From NCBI GenBank assembly GCA_001600695.1, contig BCKQ01000004.1:620001-684000 (forward strand): DNA of 64,000 bases. The letters are read 5' to 3'. Origin of the DNA: Ascoidea asiatica. Lineage: Eukaryota; Ascomycota; Saccharomycetes; Ascoideales; Ascoideaceae. The notes under the pieces were generated by a model, which worked only from the letters and a program-made list of their open reading frames with translations, had not been told where the DNA came from and made no database searches. A program made the translations under genes and the position numbers. This document shows, piece after piece, positions 20,296-31,660 of this stretch; the first letter of the stretch is position 1; every line of letters starts with the position of its first letter.

Positions 20296-22596
20296 ATGAG
20301 TCGCTTTAATTCTTATAATAGTCTTCAAAGATTAAACTCATTAAATCAAAATTTTCAAAATAAATTCTATATTGGTGTTGATGTTGGTACAGGTTCTGCA
20401 AGAGCTTGTATTATTGATTCCTTAGGTTCAATTTTATCTTTAGCTGAACGTCCAATTATTAGAGAAGAATTAAAACCAAATTTTATTACTCAATCTACAA
20501 CTGAAATTTGGTCTGCAGTTTGTTATTGTGTTAATACAATTATTAAAGATTCTGGTATTGATCCAAATTTAATTTATGGTATTGGTTTTGATGCAACTTG
20601 CTCATTAGTTGCTTTAGACTCAAAATCTAATAATCCAATTGGTGTTGGACCAAATTTTTCAAATAATTTACAAAATATTATTTTATGGATGGATCATAGA
20701 GCTGAATTAGAAACTAATCAAATTAATTCAATTGATTATTATGGTTTAAAATATGTTGGTGGTAAAATGAGTATTGAAATGGAATTACCAAAAATGAAAT
20801 GGTTAAAAAATAATTTCCCAAATAAAGAAGATTTCAAAAAATGTAATTTTATGGATTTACCAGATTTTTTAGTTTATAAAGCAACAGATGTAAAATCCAG
20901 ATCTTATTGTTCAACAGTTTGTAAACAAGGTTTAGTTCCACCTGGTGTTGATGGTTCAACTGAAGGTTGGAATAAAGATTTCTTATTAGCTTGTGATTTA
21001 CCTGAATTAATTGAAAATGATTTTAAAGCTCTTGGTGGATCTCCAACAGGTTCAGGAAATTTCTTAAGTGCAGGAGAAACTGTTGGTCCATTATCTGAAC
21101 AAGCTGCCGAAGAGTTAGGTTTAACAACTAATTGTATGGTAGGTTCTGGTGTTATTGATTGTTATAGTGGTTGGATTGGTACAATTGCAGGTAAAACAGA
21201 TCTTGTTATTTCATCTTTAGAAAAACAAGATAAAGAACAAAGTGGTATTAATAGAGCAATTGGTAGATTAGCTGCTGTTGCTGGTACCAGTACTTGTCAT
21301 GTTGTAATGTCAAAAGATGCAATTTTTGTACCTGGTGTTTGGGGTCCATATAGAGATATCATGGCGCCATCATATTGGTTAGCAGAAGGTGGACAATCAT
21401 GTACTGGAGCTTTATTAGCTCATATTTTAAATACACATCCTGCATATGGAGAATTATCAAAATTAGCAGATGCATCCGGTATTTCAAAATTTGATTATTT
21501 AAATTCAGTACTTGAAAGATTAAAACTCTCAAAAAATGAAAGATCAGTTGTTTCTTTAGCAAAACATTTATTTTTATATGGTGATTATCATGGTAATAGG
21601 TCACCAATTGCTGATCCAAATATGAGAGCTGCAATTATTGGACAATCAATGGATTCAAGTCTTGAAGATTTATCAGTTACATATTTAGCAGCTTGTGAAT
21701 TTATTGCACAACAAACTAGACAAATTGTTGAAGCTATGGAAAAATCTGGTCATAAAATAACTTCAATATTTATGTCAGGTGGACAATGTCGTAATGGTTT
21801 ATTAATGAGGTTATTAGCAGATTGTGTTGGATTACCAATAATAATTCCTAAATATATTGATGCAGCAGTTGTATTTGGTTCCGCACTTTTAGGAGCTGTA
21901 GCAGCCGAAGATAGTCAAAAATTTAAACCAAGTGTATTAGAAGGAAGAAGACCAAGAAAATCTTCAGCTTCATTACATAATTTTGGACCTTCATCCCCTT
22001 ATACTGCACCATCTGCTACAGCAAGTGCTACAAATATTTCCGCAATGAGTTCTATGTATGCAGGGCCTCAAGCAGAAACCAGCTTTCCATTTCCAATAAT
22101 GACACCAATGGATGAACAAAAAGAATTCGATTTTTCAAATTCAAATACGAATTCAACTGAATCTAATAATGATAATAATAATTCAATTCCAAAATCAGTA
22201 ATTGCTGATGATTTAAACTCCAGTGATTCTGAAGACGATGAAGACGATGATGATGACGACGAAAAAGAACATTTGTCGTTTGGATCTAAAGCAATTAATC
22301 GATTTGATGAAAAGTTTAGTAAAATGACCTTAAAACTTGAAGGTAAACCGGTATCCAGAAAGGCATCATTACATAAAATCAAATCAAGGAAGCTGGTTTC
22401 AGGAAGTTCATCTCCAGGTGATAAATTATGGACAGTAATGGAAAGACTTTCTGGTCCTGGTAGAGTTGTAATGCCAGGTCCAGAAGATGATCCAGACAGA
22501 AAATTATTGGACGTCAAATACAAAGTGTTCCTTGACTTAGCTGACAAACAAAGAGAGTATAGAAAAATGGTTGATACTGTAGAAGGAATTAATTAG
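20296..22596 (+). CDS. FGGY-family carbohydrate kinase (YDR109C-like, probable D-ribulokinase)
   Basis: An ATP-dependent sugar kinase of the FGGY family, in the branch with yeast YDR109C and human FGGY, for which D-ribulose phosphorylation is reported. The 766 residues have the N-terminal nucleotide-binding motif GVDVGTGSARA (about 28-38), the sugar-site segment WMDHRA, a second phosphate motif GTSTCHVVMS, GGQSCTGALL and the adenosine-binding SGGQCRNGLLMRLLADC. The family C-terminal helix (LLDVKYKVFLDLADKQREYR) is present. Between about residues 545 and 730 lies a disordered insertion rich in Ser, Asn and acid, with a Glu/Asp run near residue 645, longer than in relatives (YDR109C is 715 residues). 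The substrate is inferred. Confidence 0.9.
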   Translation: MSRFNSYNSLQRLNSLNQNFQNKFYIGVDVGTGSARACIIDSLGSILSLAERPIIREELKPNFITQSTTEIWSAVCYCVNTIIKDSGIDPNLIYGIGFDATCSLVALDSKSNNPIGVGPNFSNNLQNIILWMDHRAELETNQINSIDYYGLKYVGGKMSIEMELPKMKWLKNNFPNKEDFKKCNFMDLPDFLVYKATDVKSRSYCSTVCKQGLVPPGVDGSTEGWNKDFLLACDLPELIENDFKALGGSPTGSGNFLSAGETVGPLSEQAAEELGLTTNCMVGSGVIDCYSGWIGTIAGKTDLVISSLEKQDKEQSGINRAIGRLAAVAGTSTCHVVMSKDAIFVPGVWGPYRDIMAPSYWLAEGGQSCTGALLAHILNTHPAYGELSKLADASGISKFDYLNSVLERLKLSKNERSVVSLAKHLFLYGDYHGNRSPIADPNMRAAIIGQSMDSSLEDLSVTYLAACEFIAQQTRQIVEAMEKSGHKITSIFMSGGQCRNGLLMRLLADCVGLPIIIPKYIDAAVVFGSALLGAVAAEDSQKFKPSVLEGRRPRKSSASLHNFGPSSPYTAPSATASATNISAMSSMYAGPQAETSFPFPIMTPMDEQKEFDFSNSNTNSTESNNDNNNSIPKSVIADDLNSSDSEDDEDDDDDDEKEHLSFGSKAINRFDEKFSKMTLKLEGKPVSRKASLHKIKSRKLVSGSSSPGDKLWTVMERLSGPGRVVMPGPEDDPDRKLLDVKYKVFLDLADKQREYRKMVDTVEGIN

Positions 22597-23123
22597 TAAT
22601 TGCCAATACGTGCTTGTTAATTTCCTCGTGTTGATTTTGTATTATTTCTATTCTCTTTTCCTATGTTTATTTACAATTTTATTTATATTTATTTATATTT
22701 TATTTTCAGTTCTACTTTTTTATCTTCTATTTTCAACACTATCAAACAATACAAAATCACTACACTGCTCAGAATTTTTTTTGTAGGTTTTCATCCGTTC
22801 CTCTGTCTTTGATTTCAACCGTACCACGGATGCTTATTTGAATCTAGGAGGATTTTTGAATTTTGTAACGTTAATGTTAACTTTACAAAAAATATAAGAG
22901 CTAAAAATATTATAGCAATTTGATATTTGAATAAGAACAAGATTGAAATTAAAACCTTTAATGAACAACATCTTTAAATTAAACAACTGATCAGTTTTTG
23001 GAAAGCAACTAGCTTTGAAGAAAGTTGTCAATTAAGAACGAAGGAATGATATAGTTCAGGCCTTGGAGAAGAAGTCATCGCTCTAATAAATGATATCACT
23101 GGCCTTCACCAATCGTTATTTAA
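22597..23123 (+). promoter_or_regulatory. Spacer between the FGGY kinase and Zn2Cys6 genes
   Basis: T-rich 3' sequence to about 22740, then a promoter of about 380 bases with no recognised site. The 65-codon minus-strand frame within it has no family features. Confidence 0.45.
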
Positions 23124-25754
23124 ATGACAGGCCTTAAGAGATCTTTCTCAAATTGTAATACAGATTCAAATTCAAATAAAAATCCTGTAAATAATAGTGA
23201 TAATAACAACAACAATAACAAAAACATCATAAGTGATTCAATAGATACTGCTTTGATTAATTATTCGAGTAATCGTCAATCATTTACTCAAGAACATAAT
23301 AATATATCATCAACATCAACTACACTTCAAAATACATATTTTGATAAGAATAATCGTAATGAGAGTAATAATGGTGAGAATAAGAACAACGTAAATGAAA
23401 ATATAAACGATCAAACAAATGAAAATAAAAGACAAAGGAATAAAAAAGCTTGTACTAAATGTCGTAAAAGAAAGACAAAATGTTCTGGAGAAATTCCTTG
23501 TCAATATTGCTTAAAAGTTAATTTGCCTAATGAATGTATATTTCCAGAAAAAGAAAAATTTAAAAATATTATAATAAAAGATACTTATCTTAATTTTCTT
23601 AAGAATAAGATTAAAAGATTGCAGTTTCAATTAGATCAAGTGAATAGGGATAATAAAAATATTAAAAATAATAGTTTCATAAATAAAATAAACCTGAATA
23701 ATAATATTAAAGATATTAATTTACTTAGTAAAGAAGAGGAAGATAATTTTGCAATAAATCCACTACTAGAATTAGATAATTCCAATAAGGAACTAAATAT
23801 TGCTACGAATTCAAAGACAAACTCAAATACAACTTCTAGTTCAAATTCAAATACAAATTTAATTACTGATAATGATAGTCATAAAAACTTGTCTATAGTA
23901 TTCAATAATAATAATGAAAAATATAAGCAACTTGAAAATCTTAACTCTTACTATAATTCAAATTCATTCTTATCTTATTTAGGTGATTCTGATTGTATAA
24001 AGTTTTCTTCAGCATTATTTAAACTTTTGCTTAATTTAGATTCCTCTTTACCATTTCCAAAATTTATTCAAATTAATTATATTCCTGATATTTTGCCAAG
24101 TAATGAGTTTTTTAAATTACCAAAAGAACAAATTGCTTCAAAACTAGTTAAAGCTGTATTTGATTTTGTTGGTGATGATTATATATTATTAAGAAAAACT
24201 GAAGTTATGAGAATTGTTAAAAAATTATATAGTCAAAATCATAATGATGATATAAATATTTTAAATATTTTATCAAATGCAAATTCAAATAATATTTCAT
24301 ATACTGAAATTTCCCATTTTTTTGCAATTTTAGCAATCGGTCAAGTTTATACAACTCCAACTTTAAAATATAATAAATCAAATACTAAACCTTTTTTTAA
24401 AAAAGGTTCAATTCCTGGTTCAATTTATTTTGAGTTTGCTTTGAAATTATTCAAAGAAAAAAATATAATCTCTGATCAATCTTTATTATTACTTCAAACT
24501 TTATTATTATTTTCTTTTTATTTTTTAATACTTAATGAAAAAAAAAATGCTTATTTATATTCTGGAATTGCTGTTAGATTATCTTATTCTTTAGGTTTAC
24601 ATAAAGAATTTAAAAACACTTCACTTCAATTCAATGAAAATATTAATGAAATTGATTTAGAATTTCGAAGAAGAATTTGGTGGTGTTGTTATATATATGA
24701 TAGATTTATAACTATTAGATTAGGTCATCCTGTGATCATAAATGATGATGCAATTGATGTTAAATTACCTTCTCCTGCTTTGAATAGTAAAGATTTAGGT
24801 GATCCAACTTATTTACTTCAACAAATTGGTTTAGCAAAAATTTCTGGAATGATTTTAAATAGAATTTATACTTCAAATGGGAAAAATTTTATTCAAAATA
24901 TTCATGATATTTTAACTCAATTAAGAGATTGGTCAAATAATTTATCAAGTATAACTAAATTGAATTATCCAAATTTGGAAAGAGGTTTAAAAAGACAAAC
25001 TTACTCACTCCATTTAAATTATAATTATTTAGTTATAAGTGCCACAAGACCTTTATTTTTACATGTTTTCAAAACTGTTTTGAACGAAAATAATTATAAT
25101 GATATTACAAAAACATATGAACCATCTCTTTTAACTTCGGCAATTTTAAAATCATGTATCAACGCTGCTCTTATAAATAATAAAATTTTGAATATTTTAT
25201 ATTCTGATATGCTAATTGCGACTTTTGGATTTTTAGATGCAATATATTTATTTAGTTCTACAATGATTCTTATTATGTTGCAATTTATAAAAGAAAAGCA
25301 GTCTAAGAATAATCAAAAAAATGGATTATATAAGCTCATTGATTCATTTACTGAAGATGTAAATTCAAAGGTTCTGTTGGGGTTAAAATTATTGGAAGAA
25401 AACAGTGAAGTTGGATCTCTAGCTTCATTAAATTTATATAATCAAGTTTTAAGCCTAAAAAAATTATGTGATATTTTATCAAAAAGAGATAAAAGTCAAT
25501 TGGCTAGAATCGATATAATTAAATACTTAACAGAAAATAAAGCTATAGAAGAACTCGAAAAGCCCGAATATGAAAATGACAGTGAAAGCTTGGTAACCTC
25601 AATCGATCCTCCTAAAACAGATTTTATTGATTTGTGGGAAGATGAACTATTAGAACAATTTTTAGATTCTAGAAACAATATACTAAACTTTGATGATTTA
25701 AACGCAGATTTCAATTTTATAGATTTCAATAATATTTTTCCAAATAATCTTTGA
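23124..25754 (+). CDS. Zn2Cys6 fungal transcription factor
   Basis: A nuclear DNA-binding regulator. The 876 residues have an Asn-rich N-terminus, then a binuclear zinc cluster with cysteines at 110, 113, 120, 126, 129 and 138 (ACTKCRKRKTKCSGEIPC...), a linker and a likely dimerising coiled coil (YLNFLKNKIKRLQFQLDQV, about 152-170). A middle-homology region follows at about 430-720, with the family features YSGIAVRLSYSLGLHKE and EFRRRIWWCCYIYDRFI. The C-terminus is acidic and Asp/Asn-rich (DLWEDELLEQFLD, FDDLNADFNFID), typical of activation domains. I cannot assign it to a named yeast regulator or infer its targets; the neighbouring genes share no pathway. Confidence 0.9.
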   Translation: MTGLKRSFSNCNTDSNSNKNPVNNSDNNNNNNKNIISDSIDTALINYSSNRQSFTQEHNNISSTSTTLQNTYFDKNNRNESNNGENKNNVNENINDQTNENKRQRNKKACTKCRKRKTKCSGEIPCQYCLKVNLPNECIFPEKEKFKNIIIKDTYLNFLKNKIKRLQFQLDQVNRDNKNIKNNSFINKINLNNNIKDINLLSKEEEDNFAINPLLELDNSNKELNIATNSKTNSNTTSSSNSNTNLITDNDSHKNLSIVFNNNNEKYKQLENLNSYYNSNSFLSYLGDSDCIKFSSALFKLLLNLDSSLPFPKFIQINYIPDILPSNEFFKLPKEQIASKLVKAVFDFVGDDYILLRKTEVMRIVKKLYSQNHNDDINILNILSNANSNNISYTEISHFFAILAIGQVYTTPTLKYNKSNTKPFFKKGSIPGSIYFEFALKLFKEKNIISDQSLLLLQTLLLFSFYFLILNEKKNAYLYSGIAVRLSYSLGLHKEFKNTSLQFNENINEIDLEFRRRIWWCCYIYDRFITIRLGHPVIINDDAIDVKLPSPALNSKDLGDPTYLLQQIGLAKISGMILNRIYTSNGKNFIQNIHDILTQLRDWSNNLSSITKLNYPNLERGLKRQTYSLHLNYNYLVISATRPLFLHVFKTVLNENNYNDITKTYEPSLLTSAILKSCINAALINNKILNILYSDMLIATFGFLDAIYLFSSTMILIMLQFIKEKQSKNNQKNGLYKLIDSFTEDVNSKVLLGLKLLEENSEVGSLASLNLYNQVLSLKKLCDILSKRDKSQLARIDIIKYLTENKAIEELEKPEYENDSESLVTSIDPPKTDFIDLWEDELLEQFLDSRNNILNFDDLNADFNFIDFNNIFPNNL

Positions 25755-25895
25755 ACTTAATGTAATTATTAATCAATATCATGTCATAAAACTTTTTTTT
25801 TAAAAACTTTTATTTTTCACTATTTTATACATAAAGAATAAAAAAATTTCCCACAATCAAAAAGAATTTCAAGTTACTATCCTCCGAAAAATCAA

Positions 25896-28800
25896 TTACT
25901 TCTTGATATCCTGATCATCAGGTTTCAGATCTTTATTGGTATCGTTATCTTTTGTATTTTCATTATCCAAATTTTGTTTACCAATCTCCGAATCTTGATC
26001 GAACTCAATATCAGTAGTATTCTGTATACTTTCATTATCATCTGTAGCATTTGTACTTACACTCCTAATATCAACACTATTATTTTCACCAACATTGCCT
26101 TCTTCAGCATCACCGCCAATATTAAACACACTATTATTATCAATGAAACTATCAATTTCATTTGCATCGGCATCTCCTGCTTCATCTCCGATTCCTAAAA
26201 GACTATCATCTTCATCATCTAATGAATCTATAGCAGAATTACTTCGACTAATAGCATCTTCATAGTTTCCATCTTCATAGAGTCTATTATATCTAGCATC
26301 TCTTCTACCCCTTACAACTCTTTTTATTGTTTCAAATATCATAATTATTGTAGTTACACATATAAATGCAGTATCGACAATTTTATTGACTGCATGATCC
26401 GTAAATGTATCATTGATTCTTTCATCTTCTTCACCTAATCTAATTTGACCAAATGAAATTCCGTTACGTCTAATACCACGATCATAAACAAACCAAGTGG
26501 CAAATATAAATACAATTAATGGAATACCAATTATAAGGAAAATATTCACCCCTGTAAAGCCTCTATTATGCGCTTTGTTAAAGTCTTTTTCTTTGCCAGG
26601 ACAGGGTAAAACTTCCCATTTATCAAACTCTTTACCACCTTGACAAGTACTTAATGGCAATTTTCTATATCCTGTAGGTTCATAAAATTCAAAAACATTT
26701 TCCTTGGCACAAACTTCTTGAGAATCCTTAGGTTTTAAACCTTTAATTAATTTACAGGTACCATCATTTTCCTTGAAATAATTATAATCACATTCATAAT
26801 CATGTCTTGTACAAGAACAGTTTCTTAATAATTTATAGGCATCTCTCAAAGGAGCATTTCCAATAAAGCAATCTGAATGATCAGATATTCTTCTTAAGTA
26901 TTGGGTTTGGTGGCCAAACAAACAATGATCCGCAATAAAAGGGTGTTTTGGTGACCAATATTCAAAATCATCATTATCAGGCATATCTAAATCTAATACA
27001 CATTGCCTATTATGAACTTGGGTAAAATCGAGAGTGAAAATTATCGAATTTTCTGAGTTATCAGAATCTTCAGTTATTAGAATAAATCTTCTTGAGGTAT
27101 CTGATGGAATAGTTGCAATATCTAATATTTTGACTTCTTTCTCAGTAAACTTGTATTCAAACCAATTATCTCCCTCATCTAATGAGTACAAAATTTTATT
27201 ATCCAGTTCTCCATTTTTAGCCAATATAATTATACTTCCCTGATCTCCATATTCCCAGGCATACACACCTTCATGAATTTCTTTCCATGTAATACCACCA
27301 TCTCTTGTCATGAATGTTGAACAGTCCTCGAATGCATTTAATTTGTCCCCAACATTTCCCACAGCAATCATCATTCCCACTGCAGATCCAGATCCATATG
27401 TATCTCTTCCATCTATTTTTTCAGTATAACCATGAAGATTCAAAGAGCAGTCTTTTAGTTGTTTATTACCATTGATGCACTCATATTTAACTCCTTTCGA
27501 ATCAACAGTAGGAGGTTGAATAAAACTCCACTCACTACCATCATTATGAGTTATTTTACTTTTCAATTCTTTCTTAGCTTTGTTAATTTTAACATCTTCT
27601 GCATTGCGTACAACATTTATTATTTCAATTCCCTCGATTCCTCTAACATTTTCGAAATCAACAAATCCATATTCATTTCGGTTCACAAAATCTTCTGACA
27701 AAACATAAGAAGTACCATTATAATTAGATTTAAGTATACTACCAAATTCTCTACCATGATCCTCATTTGTTGTAACATGCAAAAATATCGATTTAGTGGT
27801 TGAGTCTAAAACAGTATATGCTTGTTGCTTACCGACATGGAAATCATAAGGAAATTCAGCTACTGCAAATATTTTTCCATCAACTGTGGTAAATGCTTTT
27901 AACGATTTATTATCATCTGCAACAGTGGCTACAATCACAAATTCTTCTGTAGATGCAAAACCAATGATTTTTTCGAATAAGATTTTAGAGTCTTTGTTAA
28001 AGAAGTCATTGGAGGAAACAAGACGATAAATTTTTAGACCATTATTACTTTCTTCAATATTAAACTGTTCGCAAAATATCAAATTTTTATCGAGATATGG
28101 TTCATCAAAAGTTGAACCAACGAAATCGCAGTTTTTAACATTCTCAATCATTTTTTCCCAATTCTTTCCTCCATTCTTAGAATAATATGCAACTGAATAA
28201 CAATCTTTTGAGTAGAAGTCTTCTTTACATTTTTCACTATCACCATGCCAAATTAAATAGTCATTATTAAGCTTATTAAAAGATAAGGGAAGAACACCAA
28301 AACTATTCACTTTAACTGGCACATCAACTGATCTAAAAGATTTACATCTATCAGTACTTCTGAAAATTTTGTTATCTGATTCCACAATTAAATAAACATC
28401 ATCTGTCGAGTAAGGATTTAAAACTATATAAATTACTTTTTCTCCTAATCTTAAGTTTTGAAAACTTATTCCACCGTCATGTGAAAAATAAACATCGCCG
28501 GTACTGGTTCTCATGATTATAGTTTCATCTTTAATATCATCAAGAGACTGATCTAAGTAAAAGTACTGTAAGATTGAACCTTTGATATCAGTCTTGGAAC
28601 CTTTGAGTAAATCATTAGAAGATTGAGAGAGAATTTTTTCACATTCAACAACATATTTATTCTCATCATTTAATTTATATGCATCTTTGGATTCTAAATT
28701 ACATTGATTACCGGGTATTAATCTTTTTGACACTGTTTCAATAGTTATATCGCTAGTACTTTTTTTATTTTTTTCTTTTTCAATCAGACACGCTTCTCTT

Positions 28801-30896
28801 AAAGTTTTGAAATCAGGCATACATTCCCCTTTGGAGTTTTCATTAAATCCATAATTACATTCATAATCTTCATTAGAACAAGAGCATTTAATATCTTCGG
28901 CTATAACATCCTCATATAATTTATTCACAAAACATTTAGCATCCTGTTTTCTTCTATGAAATTTTTCTTTGTGACCCATTACACATTTAGGTTCATCTGA
29001 AACAGTGGCTTGTCTTGCAACCCAATCTTCAAAATCATCATCTTTACATGTTTTATCAAAGGCATTTGAGAAATCTAAGCTATTAATAACAGACTCAATT
29101 CCATTGAAAGAAACTTCAGCTGCTTCATCTTTTTTAATAAGTGCAGTATAAACAAATTTTTTAGAACTACCATCAATGGTAGTGATAAGCAGTAAAGGTA
29201 CACAGTCTTCAGGTAATTCAAATTCATTCCAAGTTTTTCCTTGGTCCAATGAATAATGACCTTTATTATGTTTCCCATCTTTATTAAAATTAGCTCTATA
29301 AGGTATAGCTACAATTATATTACCTTGATCACCATATTGAAAAATGCAAGGTTCATCTAAAGCCAATTCCCAAGTTAAACCTCCATTTCTAGAGACAAAA
29401 GATTGTAAAGAATTTAAATCAGCAGTTAAAATGGAAGATGAGGCCTTGGTATAACTACCGATTCCCATTATAATACCAGGTGTTGGACCAGGTTCATATT
29501 TACCATCACCACTTCTAATCATTGTTGTTAAAATGTTTAATCCACAATCGGAATTGTCTTCTTTACATTCGTTAGAAATTTTATCACCTTCTTTAATGGT
29601 ATAATTTAAATAATTCCAAGAACGACCATCATCATATGAGAATACAGAACGAATTTTTGGGAAAAAAAAATTTGCTTCATCATAGCCAACCATTAGATTT
29701 CCTAACCATGTTCCGTCAATATTAGAGATTTTTTCAATTGTGAAAAAACCAAAATAATCATTTTGAGATTTATCTATTAAAAAATTATCTAATTTTTTGA
29801 AATTTAAACCAGAAGAATCTGAAACATATAAATCCGAAATCATTGAACCAAAATTATTGAAGCCATAATCCCAACCACTAGAATCAGAAGTATTATTATC
29901 TCCGTCATTAATTGAATTAGAATAGCCCCAAACAGAAACATAAAGAGATTCATCATTTGAAGGCAAAAACATAAACATTTCATTCATTAAATCATTTGGA
30001 AAATTTGATTTTTTAAAATTTTTACCATCTTTTGAAATAAACATATTAATGGGTGAGTTTAGATTATATTTATCTGAATAAGATTTAACAATTATAAAAG
30101 TTTGAATAATTTCAATTTGATATAAATAGGAGTTAGACATAAGATTTAAGTCATCATTAATAATTTGAGGATCATATTTAGATCTAAACCAATCTTGAGA
30201 ATATAAAAGCTGAGAGCTTTTAAATCTATTTTTTGAGTCTGTATTTTTTCTAATACATAAAATTGCTTCATCAGGACCTTTATTAAAAGTTTCAGAAGCA
30301 TGAGTGAAAGTACAAAATTCTATATTACCTCCTTGAAGTAAAGTTTGAGGAGGAGTTGCAAAAGAATCAGTTGTATAAAAAAATTTATGTTTACACTCAT
30401 CATAATTTCCATCATCATCATTATCACAATCTAAGAAATCTATTATTAAAAAATCTTTATTTTTTGAATTATATTTAATATCAATTGATGCTAATTTAGC
30501 ACTTTTAGGTAAATTAAAAGATTTCCAAGTTTTTGCTTGATCAGTTGTATAGAATTGTTTTGAAGTTGTTGTTAATGCAAAAGCTCTATCTTTAAAAAAA
30601 GGATCTCTTATTAATTCAATAATTTCAAGATCATCAAAAGGTATTTTATCCATATCCTTTCCATCATTATTAGAACTTATGACAGATCTATTTCCTAAAA
30701 ACAACACCACAGAGGAGTCATCAAAATATATATAATCATCTATAAAATATGGAATTTTGTTATCTGAAATTTGAGGTATTGAAGAATCTTCAGTTTTGAC
30801 CAGCAATACATTGAAACATAATATAAAAATTGCTATTTTGAGTATATGGCTTATTTTCAAGGAAAGCATTCCTCGAGGAAATTGGTAGAAACCCAT
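25896..30896 (-). CDS. VPS10: Vacuolar sorting receptor Vps10/Pep1 (sortilin family)
   Basis: Type I receptor that carries carboxypeptidase Y and other vacuolar hydrolases from Golgi to endosome and is recycled by retromer. The 1,666 residues comprise a signal peptide (about 15-37) and two tandem Vps10 domains, each a ten-bladed propeller with BNR motifs (e.g. SKDGKNF, SYDDGRSW, SRNGGLTW, SHDGGISF) and a Cys-rich 10CC module (CVMGHKEKFHRRKQ... and CLFGHQTQYLRRIS...). A membrane span lies at about 1451-1473. The roughly 190-residue cytoplasmic tail has FGQIRLGEEDE as in baker's yeast, a second hydrophobic stretch, a YNRL sorting-type motif and a long acidic end. Length is close to yeast Pep1 (1,579). 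Shared promoter region with the divergent FKBP gene. Confidence 0.95.
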   Translation of the reverse strand: MGFYQFPRGMLSLKISHILKIAIFILCFNVLLVKTEDSSIPQISDNKIPYFIDDYIYFDDSSVVLFLGNRSVISSNNDGKDMDKIPFDDLEIIELIRDPFFKDRAFALTTTSKQFYTTDQAKTWKSFNLPKSAKLASIDIKYNSKNKDFLIIDFLDCDNDDDGNYDECKHKFFYTTDSFATPPQTLLQGGNIEFCTFTHASETFNKGPDEAILCIRKNTDSKNRFKSSQLLYSQDWFRSKYDPQIINDDLNLMSNSYLYQIEIIQTFIIVKSYSDKYNLNSPINMFISKDGKNFKKSNFPNDLMNEMFMFLPSNDESLYVSVWGYSNSINDGDNNTSDSSGWDYGFNNFGSMISDLYVSDSSGLNFKKLDNFLIDKSQNDYFGFFTIEKISNIDGTWLGNLMVGYDEANFFFPKIRSVFSYDDGRSWNYLNYTIKEGDKISNECKEDNSDCGLNILTTMIRSGDGKYEPGPTPGIIMGIGSYTKASSSILTADLNSLQSFVSRNGGLTWELALDEPCIFQYGDQGNIIVAIPYRANFNKDGKHNKGHYSLDQGKTWNEFELPEDCVPLLLITTIDGSSKKFVYTALIKKDEAAEVSFNGIESVINSLDFSNAFDKTCKDDDFEDWVARQATVSDEPKCVMGHKEKFHRRKQDAKCFVNKLYEDVIAEDIKCSCSNEDYECNYGFNENSKGECMPDFKTLREACLIEKEKNKKSTSDITIETVSKRLIPGNQCNLESKDAYKLNDENKYVVECEKILSQSSNDLLKGSKTDIKGSILQYFYLDQSLDDIKDETIIMRTSTGDVYFSHDGGISFQNLRLGEKVIYIVLNPYSTDDVYLIVESDNKIFRSTDRCKSFRSVDVPVKVNSFGVLPLSFNKLNNDYLIWHGDSEKCKEDFYSKDCYSVAYYSKNGGKNWEKMIENVKNCDFVGSTFDEPYLDKNLIFCEQFNIEESNNGLKIYRLVSSNDFFNKDSKILFEKIIGFASTEEFVIVATVADDNKSLKAFTTVDGKIFAVAEFPYDFHVGKQQAYTVLDSTTKSIFLHVTTNEDHGREFGSILKSNYNGTSYVLSEDFVNRNEYGFVDFENVRGIEGIEIINVVRNAEDVKINKAKKELKSKITHNDGSEWSFIQPPTVDSKGVKYECINGNKQLKDCSLNLHGYTEKIDGRDTYGSGSAVGMMIAVGNVGDKLNAFEDCSTFMTRDGGITWKEIHEGVYAWEYGDQGSIIILAKNGELDNKILYSLDEGDNWFEYKFTEKEVKILDIATIPSDTSRRFILITEDSDNSENSIIFTLDFTQVHNRQCVLDLDMPDNDDFEYWSPKHPFIADHCLFGHQTQYLRRISDHSDCFIGNAPLRDAYKLLRNCSCTRHDYECDYNYFKENDGTCKLIKGLKPKDSQEVCAKENVFEFYEPTGYRKLPLSTCQGGKEFDKWEVLPCPGKEKDFNKAHNRGFTGVNIFLIIGIPLIVFIFATWFVYDRGIRRNGISFGQIRLGEEDERINDTFTDHAVNKIVDTAFICVTTIIMIFETIKRVVRGRRDARYNRLYEDGNYEDAISRSNSAIDSLDDEDDSLLGIGDEAGDADANEIDSFIDNNSVFNIGGDAEEGNVGENNSVDIRSVSTNATDDNESIQNTTDIEFDQDSEIGKQNLDNENTKDNDTNKDLKPDDQDIKK

Positions 30897-31660
30897 ATCA
30901 ATTGTGATATATGCTTTTTGATAAAATTGAATGTTGGTATTTATTTAATTGAATTGATCAAATTGACGAAATAGAAATAGAATGGATCAATCTCCTTTAA
31001 TTAAAGAACCAAAAGGTTTATCTTCTTTTTTGGCGTCTGAATCTGGATGTTTGAGATTATGATTCTACTATTAGTTGCCGGTACTGTATTAAGTATTGAA
31101 GTTTAACATTAAGAGTAGATTAAGCCCAAGCGCTGAGGCTAGATAAAAACCCATGGGAAAGAAGCAAACAGACAAAAACACCCAAACCAATGGGTCAAAA
31201 GGCAAATCTAAGGACACGAAACCAGACTGAAAAAGTAACGTGCTATAGTGCGTTTGAAACAGCGTTAAATATTGCGTCTACATATTAAATGTGCTACAAA
31301 CGTTATTTAACATCTTTTTGCATTAATATATTGAAAGCATATTACAAGTTTATGTGCTTTTGTTTACCTCACCCATACCAGTGGATTTAAAAATTTAAAA
31401 TATTTCAGTCAGATGACCTAACTTTATATTTTTCAAAAAAAATTAAATATTTTTTTTTTCTGCGCTTTATAAGATCTAGGGTAAATTTCAGAAAAAAAAA
31501 ATATTTTTATTTTCAAGTTTTATTTTCTTGATTCTTTTTTTTTTTCTATTATTGTTTATTGCCTTTCCTTCATTGTTCAAAGAGATAATAACTCTAGTAT
31601 ATATCTTTAATTGAATAATATTTTATCCACAATTATAATAAATTAAAATTTTCTTTCACA
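30897..31660. promoter_or_regulatory. Divergent promoter of VPS10 and the FKBP gene
   Basis: 764 bases. 31080-31300 is richer in GC and shows near-repeats of GCGTT/AACG words (AGTGCGTTTGAAAC, CAGCGTTAAATATTGCGT). 31430-31560 holds long A and T runs. The FKBP leader ends TTAAAATTTTCTTTCACA just before the ATG; AAAATTTT resembles part of the RRPE element of ribosome-biogenesis genes, but the match is weak. Confidence 0.5.

Noticed and set aside
22068-22547. 159-codon minus-strand frame within the FGGY kinase
   Set aside because: Antisense shadow of the Ser/Asp-rich insertion; the sense protein is clearly a kinase.
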